DNA from: Bugula neritina
Lineage: Eukaryota; Bryozoa; Gymnolaemata; Cheilostomatida; Bugulidae
NCBI GenBank assembly: GCA_964035545.1
Contig: OZ037770.1
Location: 12,780,642-12,844,641 of the forward strand
Direction: 5' to 3'
DNA: 64,000 bases
Position numbers and translations under genes: made by a program. Within the stretch, counting starts at the first letter, position 1; each line of letters starts with the position of its first letter. The notes beneath the pieces are model-generated. The model saw only the letters and a list, made by a program, of their open reading frames with translations, made no database searches and was not told the DNA's origin. This document shows positions 37,961-50,497 of the stretch, in pieces.

Positions 37961-40900
37961 AAAGATTTGACAATGAAGATTCTTAAGGAAGCTAAACTTT
38001 CAGCAACATTTTCTCTAGACAGAGTAGCTGCCGTATCAGGTGAGAATTACTCACCATAGAGAATATTAATCAACAGTGAATCACTGCTGTAGAACAATAA
38101 CATGTTTCCATGGTTACCAATGACAATAAATTATCATTGAATCATATTGGCTTCCAGATTAATGGATTGTAGAAGGCAGGCAGTGGTATACGAGTGTGAT
38201 GCTATGCATGAATGAACACCTGAGGTTACCAACTTAATAGCAGAACTTGGGAATAGCTCAGTCTAAGCTTTATGTAGCTTTACGGAATGTTGATTAGCCC
38301 CCCTACCCCTATATGCTTCCTCGCATTGTGATAATCAAAATCGATGAAGCATGAAGAAAGTTTCCGAAGCTAGTACTCCATTTTGTTGTGTCGAATGCAT
38401 TCAGGAGAAAAGTAGCTAATGGAAGTTTAGAGGTTCTGCAGCAGAAACTAGCTGAAGAGGTCAATATGTCTTTGAATCCAGAAGTTCAATATTTCAACTC
38501 CAGAAAGATTCTTCAGACTGACACTCCAAAAGTGAGTATTGCATTGTATTTAAAGTAAATTTATTAGAATAAAGTTGTAGTAATACTATTAGTATTTTAG
38601 TCACTAAGTCTAATACCAGTGATTAATTTCAATCAAAATTTGCCAATAATATTATTAATGGTATAGTAGTGTGTAAATTACAAGTGAGAGTGTTATTTTA
38701 TCAACCGAATCGGTTTCCAAGGCAGATAACCAATTTATATGTGATTAGATTCAACCAGTTGAACTTGATGAGACTGTAAAAGTAACAATAAGAATGTCTA
38801 TCTTGTTAGGCAACATAAATTAAAAGCTGTTTACAGTTTTTGAAAAGAAGGTAGAAGCTATAAGTTGTATTTTTTGTACTGTTTGATATTCACTTACTAA
38901 AGCTGGCCTAGACATAAGGTAGTCTATTTATTGTTGCTGGGAACCATAAACATAGTGGTATATTTATATATAGAATAGGTGTGATGCAACTTCTTATCTC
39001 GTGCTATTTTTAGCTTTGCACTCAAATCAAGTATGACAACTGCTTTAGTAAGTGTCCACCTGTAATACCGGGGCCTCCACCTCCCCCAGCCTCACTTGAA
39101 GATTATCGTAGAACTTGGTGCACAGGTGAGCTATTGCATAACATGCAAAAAAGAGTTTTTAGTATTAGATGACAACTCCAATGCCGGCATTTAGCTTTTC
39201 TCAAATAGTCACCGTGTTGTCATGAGTTTCTAGAATTAAGAAAGCCTAGTCTCACAAGGCATTAGGACAGAGTTACGATAAAACTCTACTAAAGTGTTAC
39301 ACTTAGCAAATTATAATCCCAGCTAGTGTTAGAAGAACTATCATATAAACGCGTAAAATGATTTGGTTCGTGAAAGTAAGTGTTTTAAGCCTAAATTTGC
39401 TTATAAATATGCAGTTGACAGTTTTAACCTTTGGCCTTGTGTGACACTCATGGGTTTAGAAAACTCACAACAATTTTTTCATGAAATAGTTATTGTGATC
39501 TGTGTTTGACATACTATTGTTGATTGAAGCTAGTATTCAACATAATAGTCTGAGTGGTTTGATTACCGCAGTTTTCCACCAACACAAACTCAATGCTGAT
39601 ATTTGCCAACCTTAAAGTTAAAGTTGAACTAAGAAAGATATTGAATATAAAAAAATTAAGCGAGTTCACAGTCACTCTCCTTGTGAGAAGACCCCTGATG
39701 AAAGGGGTTTTTGTTAAATCGGGCTAAGGAATTATTTTCACTATTCCTGTGAGAAACTTTTGCTAATGCATGGAAGGGGTTTTTGCTAATTAGTGGGCTA
39801 AAAACTTACTCAGATGGAGCACAGGAGCAATTATGACTGGAAGCTCTTCCCGGCATTACCAATGGCCATTATTAAGCATCTTATTAAAAATCGGCTTATT
39901 TCCATTTTTTCAATGAGTCCCAACAATCATAACTACTTTAACTTGATTTGGGTGTTTTATAATTTCCACATTTTTAAAAGTTAAAAAAAAGAGAATTACA
40001 AAATTAAAGTAAATAGATAAAATGATGTAAAGTAACCTAAACACAAAAAATTTTAAAAAAATCGTACCTTAATTCGAAAGCTGTGTGTACTACGCCAGCA
40101 CTCTAACCGCTATAAAGTACAATGAATACACAGAGTTCATGCTATTTGCTCTATTTGTATGCTGCCTAGTTTTGCAAGTAATAGTTGATAAAACTGTATG
40201 GAGATACTTCATAATATTGTGTTGTATATAGCCTATTCTTACAATGGTTGATGAAACTGCATGCAGGTCACAACAATCCCTGGCAGTGTTCAGACACCAA
40301 CTACGGACCACAGATCAACGGAACTAACCCCAGACTGACGGTAACCAAGGCTCCCGCTAAACCTGTGAAATCTTCTTCTACAGTCATTTCTCTGTCAGTT
40401 GTCATACCTTGTGTGGCTATAATAGCTGTGATCTCAGCACTGGTTAGTTGACCTTCACCTTTCTACATATTTTCCTATAATGGCAGTTATATCGCTAAAA
40501 ACAGCACTTAGTTGAAGGTGACTGGGTATACAGTATTTGTACACACATAGTTGTCTAAACTTTAAACTCGAGTGACCACCAATGCGATGCTGCTTCTAGC
40601 GACTTTGTTCATATTAATATTTAGAGAAATTTGATATTTCTGATGACTTTAATTGTATCTATAAAAATATAATATATGTACGTTTATAGGAATTTCGTTG
40701 CGATGTTTTCATATTTTAAAGATACAGAGTTCTTTTAAATATAGCTGTTCAATATTACTTTATATTGAACGTATTAAGAACTCGAAATCAAATAAATTTT
40801 CTAGCTGCAAATTTTAACTTTACTAATACAGTTTGAGTTTACGGTGGAATTGATTTAAATAACAGTCCAACTAGGTTACGGCTTCTTATCTTGGCGAGGT

Positions 40901-43900
40901 CATGATGCATTACAGCACCCAGAGCCTAATTTAGAATCTTTACTAGAAAGTTCCCTCACAGAAGTGGAGACAACTGCTACTTTGTTATTTAATTTATCTC
41001 AAGCTACACGACACTCATAAATTTAATTTATAGTTGATAGCGAGGCGCAACAGGAAAGCTCTCAACAAGAAGAAAGCTGACAACACATATAACTTAGGCT
41101 ATTTGAGTAAACCTCAGGCCCCAACCTGGACTGACAATGATGGCACTGGAGGTGATATGAATTTCTATGTATAAAATTGCTGTATTCATGTAACTCAGTC
41201 AAACAACTACCCATTGTAGGAGAGGAACAATAATATAGCTTGTACTGTATGGTGTGAGAAGCAAATCAAATTATCAAAATGTTATTTTAAAAATGTATTA
41301 AAAAAAGCAAAAACATTGCAAAAGATAAAAGATGCACACGGCTATTTCATATAAAACTTGTTTTTAAATTTAATGGTTTCCAGTTTTTTTCAAAGTGCAC
41401 TTTCATTAAATTTAGTGACCTGTTTATTGTGTCTCTTCAAAATTTGTGTTAATTTTATTTATTAAATTTTGTTATATTGTCACTAAACTTTCCAAAGCAT
41501 GCTAGAAGTTTAAGAATATTATTGCATATTATACATCTCACTAAACTATATCACATTATATTATATAGTGTATTATACTATTATATTTAATATATGCTAT
41601 ATTATATCAAAATATCATAAAATTATTAAATTATAACGTATTATGATATAATATATACCTACTATAATATAATATATCATAAGCTATTATACTATAATAA
41701 TATATATCATTTTATTAACAATAATAAAACTTTGCTAAAATAATACAGAGGAAAGAAAACTCCTAAAGCATACAAATAAAGGTTGATATTGTAGTCGCTG
41801 TTGAAGATGGCTCGGAGATATTCTACCAGGTAGACAGAACGGCTGCCTTCTCAGCTAACTTGAATGGAGGAGGAAATATGAGAGCTATGCCAGATGTGAT
41901 CCACTCGTCAAGTGCTACCATCAGTGAGTACCTTGTTTCCATGTTATCTTTATATAATTATATAATTATATATATATATATATATAATTCATCCAATATT
42001 ATATAAATATACTGTGTTTATTATAATATGTTGTATATAAACATGGTCCAATTGACATATACTATTATGCAAGCATGGCATGTCTATTCTAATTTATATA
42101 TAAACACAATCTAGTTATTACAATATATAATTATAACTTAAAAGATATATGCAAATAATAAAGGTAAGGCAACTTCTTTGTAGTTTTAGACAGCATATTT
42201 GATGCTCTTATTCATGAACATTGAATGTGTTTGTAATACCAGATAGTGGCTTATTTAGTTTGCGAACTCACAACTCCAAATTGCATTTAAATAAATGTTA
42301 TACTGAAATTAATTCAATTCAAGATAATCAGATCTAAAATATTAGTTTTTGTTACTTGTAGTTTGTATACATTTTAGTCTGACTATATAGATTTTAAACT
42401 CATTTTTTATGTTTCTGTATTTTCGTTGCTCCTATTTCTGTCTTGTCATATGTCTAAAGCTGGTCATGTGTTATGCTGGGTTAAGGTTCTACTGTTGCGT
42501 ATTTTCAGGAAAATCCCCTCCCACTAACATGTCAGTATTTGATCTAGGGAGATCTGGGAGCGCCACCAGCCAGGCACCACTTCTCTCCAGCCCGGAGATT
42601 GCCCATCACCATCGCAGACGTAACGGTAACAGAATGCCTTCTGTAGGACAGGATGGGGAATCAGACCTGGGATCTCCGACATACTCCCATTACGGCGCCA
42701 CTCAACATCAGGTAATTGCATGTAACTGTAACCGGAGAAGTTTGGGGAAACTTTTAGTATAGTGTTGAAACTGCCAAATAGTCCGTGTGGTGTAATGGCT
42801 AGTGCGCCTGTTCTCAAGATAGAGGTCTCACGTTCGAATCCTATTTGTGGAAAAAACTTTTAACTTTTGGCGAAAGCCTTTTGGTGAAAGCCTTTTGGTG
42901 AAAGCCTTTTGGTGAAAGCCTTTTGGTGAAAGCCTTTTGGTGAAAGCCTTTTGGTGAAAGCCTTTTGGTGAAAGCCTTTTGGTGAAAGCCTTTTGGTGAA
43001 AGCCTTTTGGTGAAAGCCTTTTGGTGAAAGCTTTTTGGTGAAAGCTTTGTGGTGAGCTCTCTTGTGAAAGCTTTTTTGTGAAAGCTTTTGGTGAAAGCTT
43101 ATTGGCGAAAGCTATTTTGTGAAAGCCTTGTGGGGAAAGCTTTATGCTAAAAGCTTTTCTGTGAAAGCTTTTCAGGAATAGTTTGTTGACTGCTAGCTAT
43201 ATCTCAATGCTATAGTATGACTCAGTGCAGTTAAAAGAGTAGAGGAGAAAGATTAGCTGTATTCACTTTACTCATAGTTTTTTTTCTATATGAAGATGCA
43301 CATAACTTTCGCAATATTGACAAAATAATTATTGTTGTATAGAACGGAGAGCTATGCTCATTGTTACTGTGTTAACAAGGATGTTGTATGTTTTGAAAAC
43401 TGTAGATGCTTATATGTATACCACAACTTAATTTGTTGTTTATTGTCAATTAACAGTCTATATATAGAAATATAGACTGTTGTCTATAAGCAACAGAATG
43501 ATTTACCGGGCCACATCTGCGCCCCACGCATAGGTATCCATGCTATCACAGCAACTAAAGTTCTATTCTAAGATTACACTAAAGTATATAGATATCAAAA
43601 ATAGGTTGTAATATATAGTCATTGTTTGTTTTAATAACTGATATGAATAAAAACTGGTAAGCTACCAATTTTAGTTTTCAATCAAGTTGATTTTGAAACT
43701 TTGAAATATAATATTATAAATTCACATGTAGTTTCTAGTTTTATGATTAGACAATACTGCTATAAAACGATTTTAATTTCTTTAGTTTTTTATTTTTAGC
43801 CTGTAACTAGAAAAGGATCACACGAGCTAAGTTCATCAGATGGAGTTACTTCCCCTGGAAATACTTCAGGATACATGACTTATTCCCCAACCACCAAATC

Positions 43901-46900
43901 TCACCCTTCTCTCTATTATAGTGGAGGAGAAAAATTCGATAATACTGGAACTGTGGTCAGGTGATTGCAACTCCAAAAAGTCTTGATTTTGTACAGAATT
44001 TTTAATAGTGATTGACTTGTTATGACACAAATGTACAAGGCTGGGGTATTCGCAAGGTCATCGATAATACAACGATAAAACATTGCTCTTCAGATACACT
44101 TAGGAGTAGTAGTAGATAAATTGAGATAGCCTAAGTTATTTTATTAAATTTTGGTATGGGGCACAGGTGGAATTTCTTGATAGAGCATGCGACTTCTTTT
44201 GCTACATTTCTAATCTAAAACACAAGCTTTTCTCAGTCTCTCCATTACTGCACCTACCTCTTCATATGTTCTGCTGCAGGAAACTTTAAACTTTAAAAGG
44301 ACATTCACTAGGTCACTAGAACTTATCATCAGAAAAATTATCGAAGAACTATAAATTCCAACAACTTTGAGTAAAAATGGTAACCTGCAGCAAATATTTT
44401 GTAGAACACCAAAAACGAGACAGCGATCATTTGGCAGCCATGACAGCAGTAAGCCCCGCCCCCTGCGTAAGCCGTCCGGTGCCAGTAACGTACAAAGGAG
44501 CGACTCAATGACTCTCAACCGAGCTGGTGGTCGGGAGAATTACAAGACAAACTGGGATAACTTCGACGAGGTGACCGCAACCATGAGGAAAGAGAAGCAT
44601 GGACCGTCCAACAGGTCAGGATTAATAACTTTTAGCTAAACGTATAATATGGCTTAAGTAATTATTACTAACACCTGCTGTCCTATTATAAGTAATAACT
44701 GTGATAACTTTATTGGTGTTTTAGAGAGTTGGTGCTGGGAATTGACTCATTTGTTGACTCTTTTACTACCCCTGAGCAAGAGGAGGCAACTTCTGTAGAT
44801 CAACTTGGATTGCCTGATAGAAATCCCTTCCTTACAGGTCAGTAGGACTCGTTAATAAACAAAACAAATGATGTGACAACTCCAAATTAATATTAATACA
44901 ATGTTAACAAACATCTTATTAAAAAAGTGATGTAACAACTCCAAATTAGGATTAAGATTTACTCCGTACAATGGTAACTAACCTCTCATTGAAAAAAATG
45001 ATGTGACAACTCCTGATTAGGATTATAACAATCAAGTTAAAATATATACTCTGGTCTCTCAGGGCAATAATCGACTTGTTTAGAGTTCCGAAATTAGCTT
45101 TAAATTTTTATTTTTAATGCAATTTCTATTATAAATCCAAATAGGTGTTTTCTGAAACTGAAACTATTTTCTTAATTAGCAGTTCCATAATTTGAGAAAA
45201 AGAATTCAGCTTAAAATAAAATGATTCAGTCAGGCACTACTTGGATTGTCTAAATACGCTGATTTGCCTTATAGAAATTTAATCAGGTTTTAACACATCT
45301 ATTAAGGGTATGTTTTTTAAACACTCTGCATGAGGGCAATCTGAATCAGTTCCAATGTTGTAATTATAAGTTCTTTTGTTGGGGCAGAAATGGCAGTTAG
45401 TCTCTTTAAACAACTTTTCTAGTTTCTTCTCTAGATGTTCCGTTAAGTCTCTTTCCGCCTTGATTTCATTGGCAGACATCTTGGTAAATTTAAACTTCCG
45501 TTTTCCATTTGGCATTTTTCTCACAGTAACCTAAATTATTAATAGTTTTAGGCATCTTTCTGAATTAATTTATGGTTATCTTTTCACCAATTAATATATT
45601 ATTGATTATTTTGAATGAATTTGAAGCATCTGGCACTGCTAATAACTTTTTAAATATTTTTGAACTTAAACTGTGGCCACTAAAAATCTCAACAATTCTT
45701 CATCTTAAATATATAGCCCTGAATTATTGACCCCTTATAATTTTAAAACAATAATTCACATATAGATAGCTATAGCTTTAATGTTACTAAAGCTACAAAG
45801 TTATATGAAAAAAACATTAGGAAATATAAACAAATAAGCTTGTAGTATGTTTACTGGACATCACAACAAAATTATTAATATTTATCATAATAAAAGAAAA
45901 TTTTTCAGATTAAAACCTGCATACCTTTCCAGTTCTTTTGAAGGAAGGGCACTTATCCAATAAAGCAAGTTGTAGTTTGTTGGATGATTTTCTATTTAAT
46001 AAACTTAGAAATTCTTTTTCAGCTAGAGCAGAAGTTTCCTTATCTGTAAAAATTATATATTGTAGAACCAGTATAATAATTATATACATATATGTGCATG
46101 TAGTGTGTGTTTGTGTGTGTTTGTGTGTAGTATTGTGCGTGTATTGCGTGCATGTGTATTGTCTCTGTGTGTAGCTCAATGAACTTAGAAAACTACTTCA
46201 CCGCATGCTAGTTTCACCTAGGCTTGTACTCAGGTATGACTGAATAGACATGACGTTTTCTGGAATAATATAATTATGCAAATACCTAAAGCTTAGGATT
46301 AACCTGTATTATGAGCTACCTATAGACAGTCTAACTACAATCGAACAATAGCCTTTGGCACAGTGTGTGGCTTAATAATTGCATCTGGGAGGTTCACCTC
46401 TTAACATTGCGGTCTTGAGTTTAGTTATTAGCAGGAAAGTTGAGGTTCTAAAGCTCCTCCATATAAACAACTATTAGATATGTGTCTGCCAACTCCCACG
46501 CAGTACAAATCTCTATGCCGTATGTTAATGGTAGTGTTGATTATGTCGTAATATAATTTTTAAACTAATAATAGTTAAAGGCTCAATACTTGTTTGCAGC
46601 CTATAGTGTCTTCACCTACACTGAATATATACTCTGACAAGAAAACTCTTTAATTTATTATAGCCTGTGTGTATTATGTAATAGATTTGCTGCCAGCACT
46701 AATACCTTCAGTTCTTTACTCATCTCTATGTAAGACATACTTAGCAAACTAACTGTAGCTACAGGTTTCTACTGTGACTGTTATTATATTTGAGCAGTTG
46801 AAGTGTAAGTTTAAATCAGTGTAAGTTACCTACTAGAACTTACAAAGAGCGTAAGTATAATCAACTACAACTCACTAAGACAGCACTTCTCTTGACCAGA

Positions 46901-49900
46901 ATCCTGCTGACTATTGAAAATAGAGGTTGATCTTCTTTGAATTGTCTCAGACCCTGGGACTGGGAAATACAAGTTTTGACTTTTTTCTTTAGAGAATTTT
47001 TCTGAAAAAATATGTAATTGAGAATTTAAAGGTGCAGATCTATACTTCGTTTCCTCCTGTAGTTTGTGACAGTTTCAATATACATGGAAACAAAGCCTAC
47101 ACTTATGATATTATAAAAAAGACTTGCATTTGTAATCAAGTGGTAGAATTTAAAATAAATTTTGGATATACATATGATATGATATGTTGGAGGTATTAAA
47201 CTTTACAGAATAATTGGAAAAAGAAAATTTTCCTCAGCTTTTTGTAAACTTTGAATATTTTTCTGACCCTAAAGTTGCATTATAACTCTGCTTTGATCAA
47301 AATAGTTTTCACCAAAAGCTTAGCTTTAAATAAAAGCACTTTTGTGCTTTTGACTTTGATAGAAATAATAAATTTGTAAAATTCTACACTCTTAAAATTA
47401 GCAAAATTACGTTACCTTCAATATTTAAGTCAGCATAAGTTTGTTTGTCATAATCGATGGAACTAAATCTACGATAGTTGTTGGGTGCAACTACCAATGA
47501 GTTTTTATGGAGACTTTCTTTGTGCTGATAAAGTGTAAAATAACTGCCTTTAGAGATATCTTTGAAGAACCTTGCTATAAAAACAGAAAGACACAGTTAT
47601 AATATTTAAACGTGCTTTGAGAAGTAATATATGTATATATAATAACAAAAATGATTTAAACATTTACTTGCTAATTAGTAGTTGAAAGATTGTGGTATAA
47701 GATGCAGATTTTTCCACTAGAGCCTGTGTTGTATTGGATCATGATGAATCTTAATCTCACCAAAATTTTCAAATCTCAAGCTATAAAAATATTGCATTTG
47801 GACAATAAGTTTGCCTCCCCCCAATATTGAAAGGGCTGTTTAAATTCGCCTCCCACTAATTTTGAAAGGACTGGTTAAGTTTGAACCCCCCCCCCATTAA
47901 TATTGAAAAAGGAGTACAAGCTTGACCCCACTGATATTGTTGAACAGAAGTGTATAAGTTTGTTCTTCCCTCCCCACTGATATTGAACAGGAGCTAGTGT
48001 ATAAGTATATTCTTCCCCTCCCCACTGATATTGAAAAGGAGTGTATAAGTATGTTCTCCCCCTCCCCACTGATATTGAACAGGAGTGTATAAAGTAAACA
48101 GGTGCTAACTTGTAGACTCTGCATGCAAGTCTACATCTGCTGTTAGGTTTTTACTCCCCACAGACATTGCTCTTCTTTCATTCCTTTCCCAGTGTGCTTT
48201 GCTAAAACATCAAAATATTAATATTGTTTAAACTCAACTGGCAAAGCAACAGAGAAATTGTTTTCTCTCTACTGTGAATTTGTTTAAACAAATACTTTAA
48301 AAATTTGAACTATGTCTCATAAGAATTAGTTAATAGTTTTAATTCATATATCAATAACATGGTAGTCTATAATTACTCTATTTAGCAACGTTAGGCAATC
48401 ACTGGCTAGGCTTTATTCATTGCCAGATGCATTAAAGACTAAATCTCGAACTTGAGGAGTTCAAGTTTCAGACTATATTTATCTGCATTTATTTTTTCAG
48501 TATAGTATAGTATAGAATAGTACTACCTAATAACACCATAACAAAAATAATTTTATTTTTAGTTTAAAAACAGGATACTATAAACTGATGTTTTTCACTA
48601 ATACCTGATTAATACAATTGTAAGCATCTCATAATTGATGGGTTTTTGAAAACACTATTCATATAGCTGTATTAATAGAAAGGTGTTTACCAGCTTATAG
48701 TATATTGCATATTTTAGATAAAAAATCCTCTTCAATAGAGTCCGTGAATATCATTACACCAAGAGCTTTATTTTGTAACAATTCGTGCTACCAAGTTGCC
48801 TGTGGTTTTAGTTTTTAGCTGCTTTCATATTATGGCTCAAAAAATGATTTTGACTGATTCAGTTTTCAAGTTTGGCTTAGCTACAATTCTCCTTTATTAT
48901 TTGCTAGTTTTCAATTATAAATGATTGAGATGACAATTAACTTTTAACATAAGGAGACTTTTGATGCCAACAATAAAATTTCATATTTGGTTAAATATAT
49001 GAAGTTATGGAATTTTTATAACAATTGGTTGGTAAAAGATAAAGCATTTCTAAAAAGTTTCAGGATAAAGAACTGCAGCTAGCTGTAGTGTTGAGTACCC
49101 CAGTATAATCCCTATATAGTGTAATGGTAAGCACAGCACGCCTGCTTGCAAGTAAGCATAGTGTTGGAGGTTTGAATCTCAGTGGAGAGGGGGGCAAATA
49201 TTTGTGCTCACCTGATTGGTGGAAGAAAATGTTCTTCCTGACTTGCAGTCTTGCCGGTGGTTGTCATGGCAACAGTTGTCATAGCATCTGAGTTCTTCTG
49301 CAATTTAATCAGTATAGCAGCTGTCAGCATAAACTGCAAAGATCTAGGTTCTTGGAATCCCACTACGTTATTGCAGCCTTACTAATTTGCTCTAACTTTT
49401 CTATTTATATAAAATATAGTTTCTACTATGTAGACCTGACCTATGATAAAGTGTAATCAATTATTACTTAAATGTCATTTCTCTAATCTCTCTATGCCAC
49501 TATTCATCACTAATTAATTTATTTCACACAAATACTTCAATTAAATTGACTGAATTGTATGAAAAAAATTGTATAAGATAACAAACTTTTTGTTGAGTTC
49601 TGTTTGACCAGTCTATTGGCTGATCAGTGTAGGTGGCTGCTTCCCACCATTCTGTTTCTTTCTTTATCTTTGAGTCAAACACTTGGCTTTCCTTTGCTCT
49701 GGAGATGTCATGTTGTGTAAGGCTTATTGCTGACAAGTCACCTGATTTCACTGCACTTCCCATGTCACTCCTCACATCACATGTCACTCGTCATGATGTC
49801 ACATGTCACTAGCAATTTACCAGCAAATTGATTAAAGTATTGTTTGTTATATGCTAGCAGAAGAAGTTTATGGAATTCTTTATTTATTCAAATGTTATAT

Positions 49901-50497
49901 AATAATTTTCATATTTTTATTTTTATAAAATATATTGTTTAGTTGGGTTACCCATCAAATATCAATGATGTCATTGCAACTAAATTTATTTTATTTAATT
50001 TCAGTGATTAAAATACAAGTTTTTTCTAAATTAATTGAATCACAATTTAAAAATTGTAGGTACTTCTGATGTTATTGCATTTAAATTGCTGAAATATTAC
50101 AAGTATATATTATCATCACAGTTTTGCAGCCTTATTCTATATATGAAATTTAATAGCTTTATCATAGCAATATTCTATCAAAAGTAAATTTTAAAAACTG
50201 AATTTTTATAAAACTGTTCAATCAGTAAAGTAGTAAATATATTTCCTGTTGATAGGTTACTATGACTACGAGCCAGGAAATGATGCGGACAACATAGAAG
50301 ACGAGTTTGATGACTTTTCTCACCGCCACAGCAACTATCACAACAGCGTACCAGAAGGTGACAGACCTCCTTCCTATGATGAAGTGAACGCCAGGACTCC
50401 TGGGGTCAGCAGGTCACAAATGCCGACTCTAGACTTAAGAGGCAGCAGAAGAGACAGACATAGTGAGTACGACAGCGAGGCCAGTGTGGAAGTGTGA
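37961..50497 (+). CDS. Unrecognised single-pass membrane protein with a PPxY-containing tail (5' end missing)
   Basis: Exons in phase: 38404-38531, 39014-39125, 40267-40442, 41034-41151, 41795-41923, 42509-42711, 43800-43960, 44405-44614, 44725-44837 and 50256-50497 (stop). Upstream, 37961-38039 is a probable exon, and 38173-38224 is a possible one whose phases link it to 38404 but whose donor (GTTACC) is poor. The extracellular part has YDNCFSKCPPV, a Pro run, WCTGHNNPWQCSD and an N-glycosylation sequon NGT. The hydrophobic span SLSVVIPCVAIIAVISALLIA is followed by ARRNRKALNKKK, a stop-transfer signal that sets the tail inside. The tail (about 370 residues) is Ser-rich and contains TSQAPLLSSPE, an acidic DNIEDEFDDF block and PPSYDEV, a PPxY motif that binds WW domains such as those of Nedd4 ligases. 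I do not recognise the family. The signal peptide was not found. Confidence 0.82.
39662..39874 (-). mobile_element. tRNA-derived SINE copy with internally duplicated 3' part
   Basis: Reverse copy with CAATTATGACTGGAAGCTCTTCC. Its tail region (GGGGTTTTTG...GGGCTAA) occurs twice, so either a second insertion or a tandem duplication is present. It lies in an intron of the membrane protein gene. Confidence 0.75.
41515..41725. repeat. TATAATATA-rich AT repeat
   Basis: Nearly pure A/T sequence of TATTATACTATAATATA words just upstream of the acceptor at 41794. Confidence 0.6.
42778..42852 (+). other. tRNA-like segment (pseudogene or SINE head)
   Basis: A-box-like TGGTGTAATGGC and B-box-like GTTCGAATCC at tRNA spacing. 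The cloverleaf stems do not pair properly. The 14-bp minisatellite starts a few bases after it. Confidence 0.5.
42865..43170 (+). repeat. 14-bp minisatellite GGTGAAAGCCTTTT
   Basis: About twelve near-identical units (42865-43030) followed by some ten degenerating ones that drift to GTGAAAGCTTTT. It lies in an intron of the membrane protein gene. Confidence 0.95.
44868..45060 (+). repeat. Three tandem copies of a 59-71-bp unit
   Basis: Each copy starts GATGTGACAACTCC or GATGTAACAACTCC (about 44870, 44929, 45000) and continues with an AAATTA/GATTAG block. It is just inside the intron that holds the nested gene. Confidence 0.75.
45279..49763 (-). CDS. Unrecognised 336-residue protein, gene nested antisense in an intron
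   Basis: Seven exons join in phase: 49763-49587, 49297-49212, 48201-48110, 47574-47416, 47001-46876, 46043-45925 and 45530-45279 (stop). All lie within the 44838-50255 intron of the membrane protein gene, on the opposite strand. The start MGSAVKSGD follows an in-frame upstream stretch without another ATG; Gly2 could be myristoylated. Notable stretches are ETEWWEAATYTDQPIDW, HFLPPIS, NNYRRFSSIDYDKQTYADL and a Lys-rich region KMPNGKRKFKFTKM leading to a helix (KAERDLTEHLEKKLEKLFKE). After it come CHFC and, 21 residues on, CPHAEC, possibly a small metal-binding unit. There is no signal peptide or membrane span, so an intracellular protein is expected. Family not recognised. The consistent phases across six introns make a real gene likely. 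Confidence 0.75.
46075..46170 (+). repeat. GT-rich microsatellite-like tract
   Basis: GTGTGTGTTTGTGTGTGTTTG and related words in an intron of the nested gene. Confidence 0.7.
47812..48095 (+). repeat. ~45-bp minisatellite, about six units
   Basis: Units contain CTCCCCACTGATATTGAACAG and GTGTATAAGTATGTTCTTCC. Left units are more diverged (CCCACTAATTTTGAAAGG). The array ends 15 bp from the exon edge at 48110 of the nested gene, on the intron side of its donor. Confidence 0.9.
49100..49185 (+). other. tRNA-like segment (pseudogene or SINE head)
   Basis: A-box-like TAGTGTAATGGTAAGC and B-box-like GGTTTGAATCTC. The stems are imperfect. It lies in an intron of the nested gene. Confidence 0.5.

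Noticed and set aside
42778-42852. Functional tRNA gene
   Set aside because: CAAATAG/CTATTTG can pair as an acceptor-like stem, but its spacing to the A box is wrong and the T stem fails.
47875-48124. Open frames with repeated NISGEGENILIHSF-like sequence
   Set aside because: They come from the ~45-bp minisatellite; the real exon lies at 48110-48201.
31876-50497. A ligand-receptor pair formed by the neurotrophin and the neighbouring membrane protein
   Set aside because: The membrane protein shows no Trk or p75 domains; proximity alone is not evidence.
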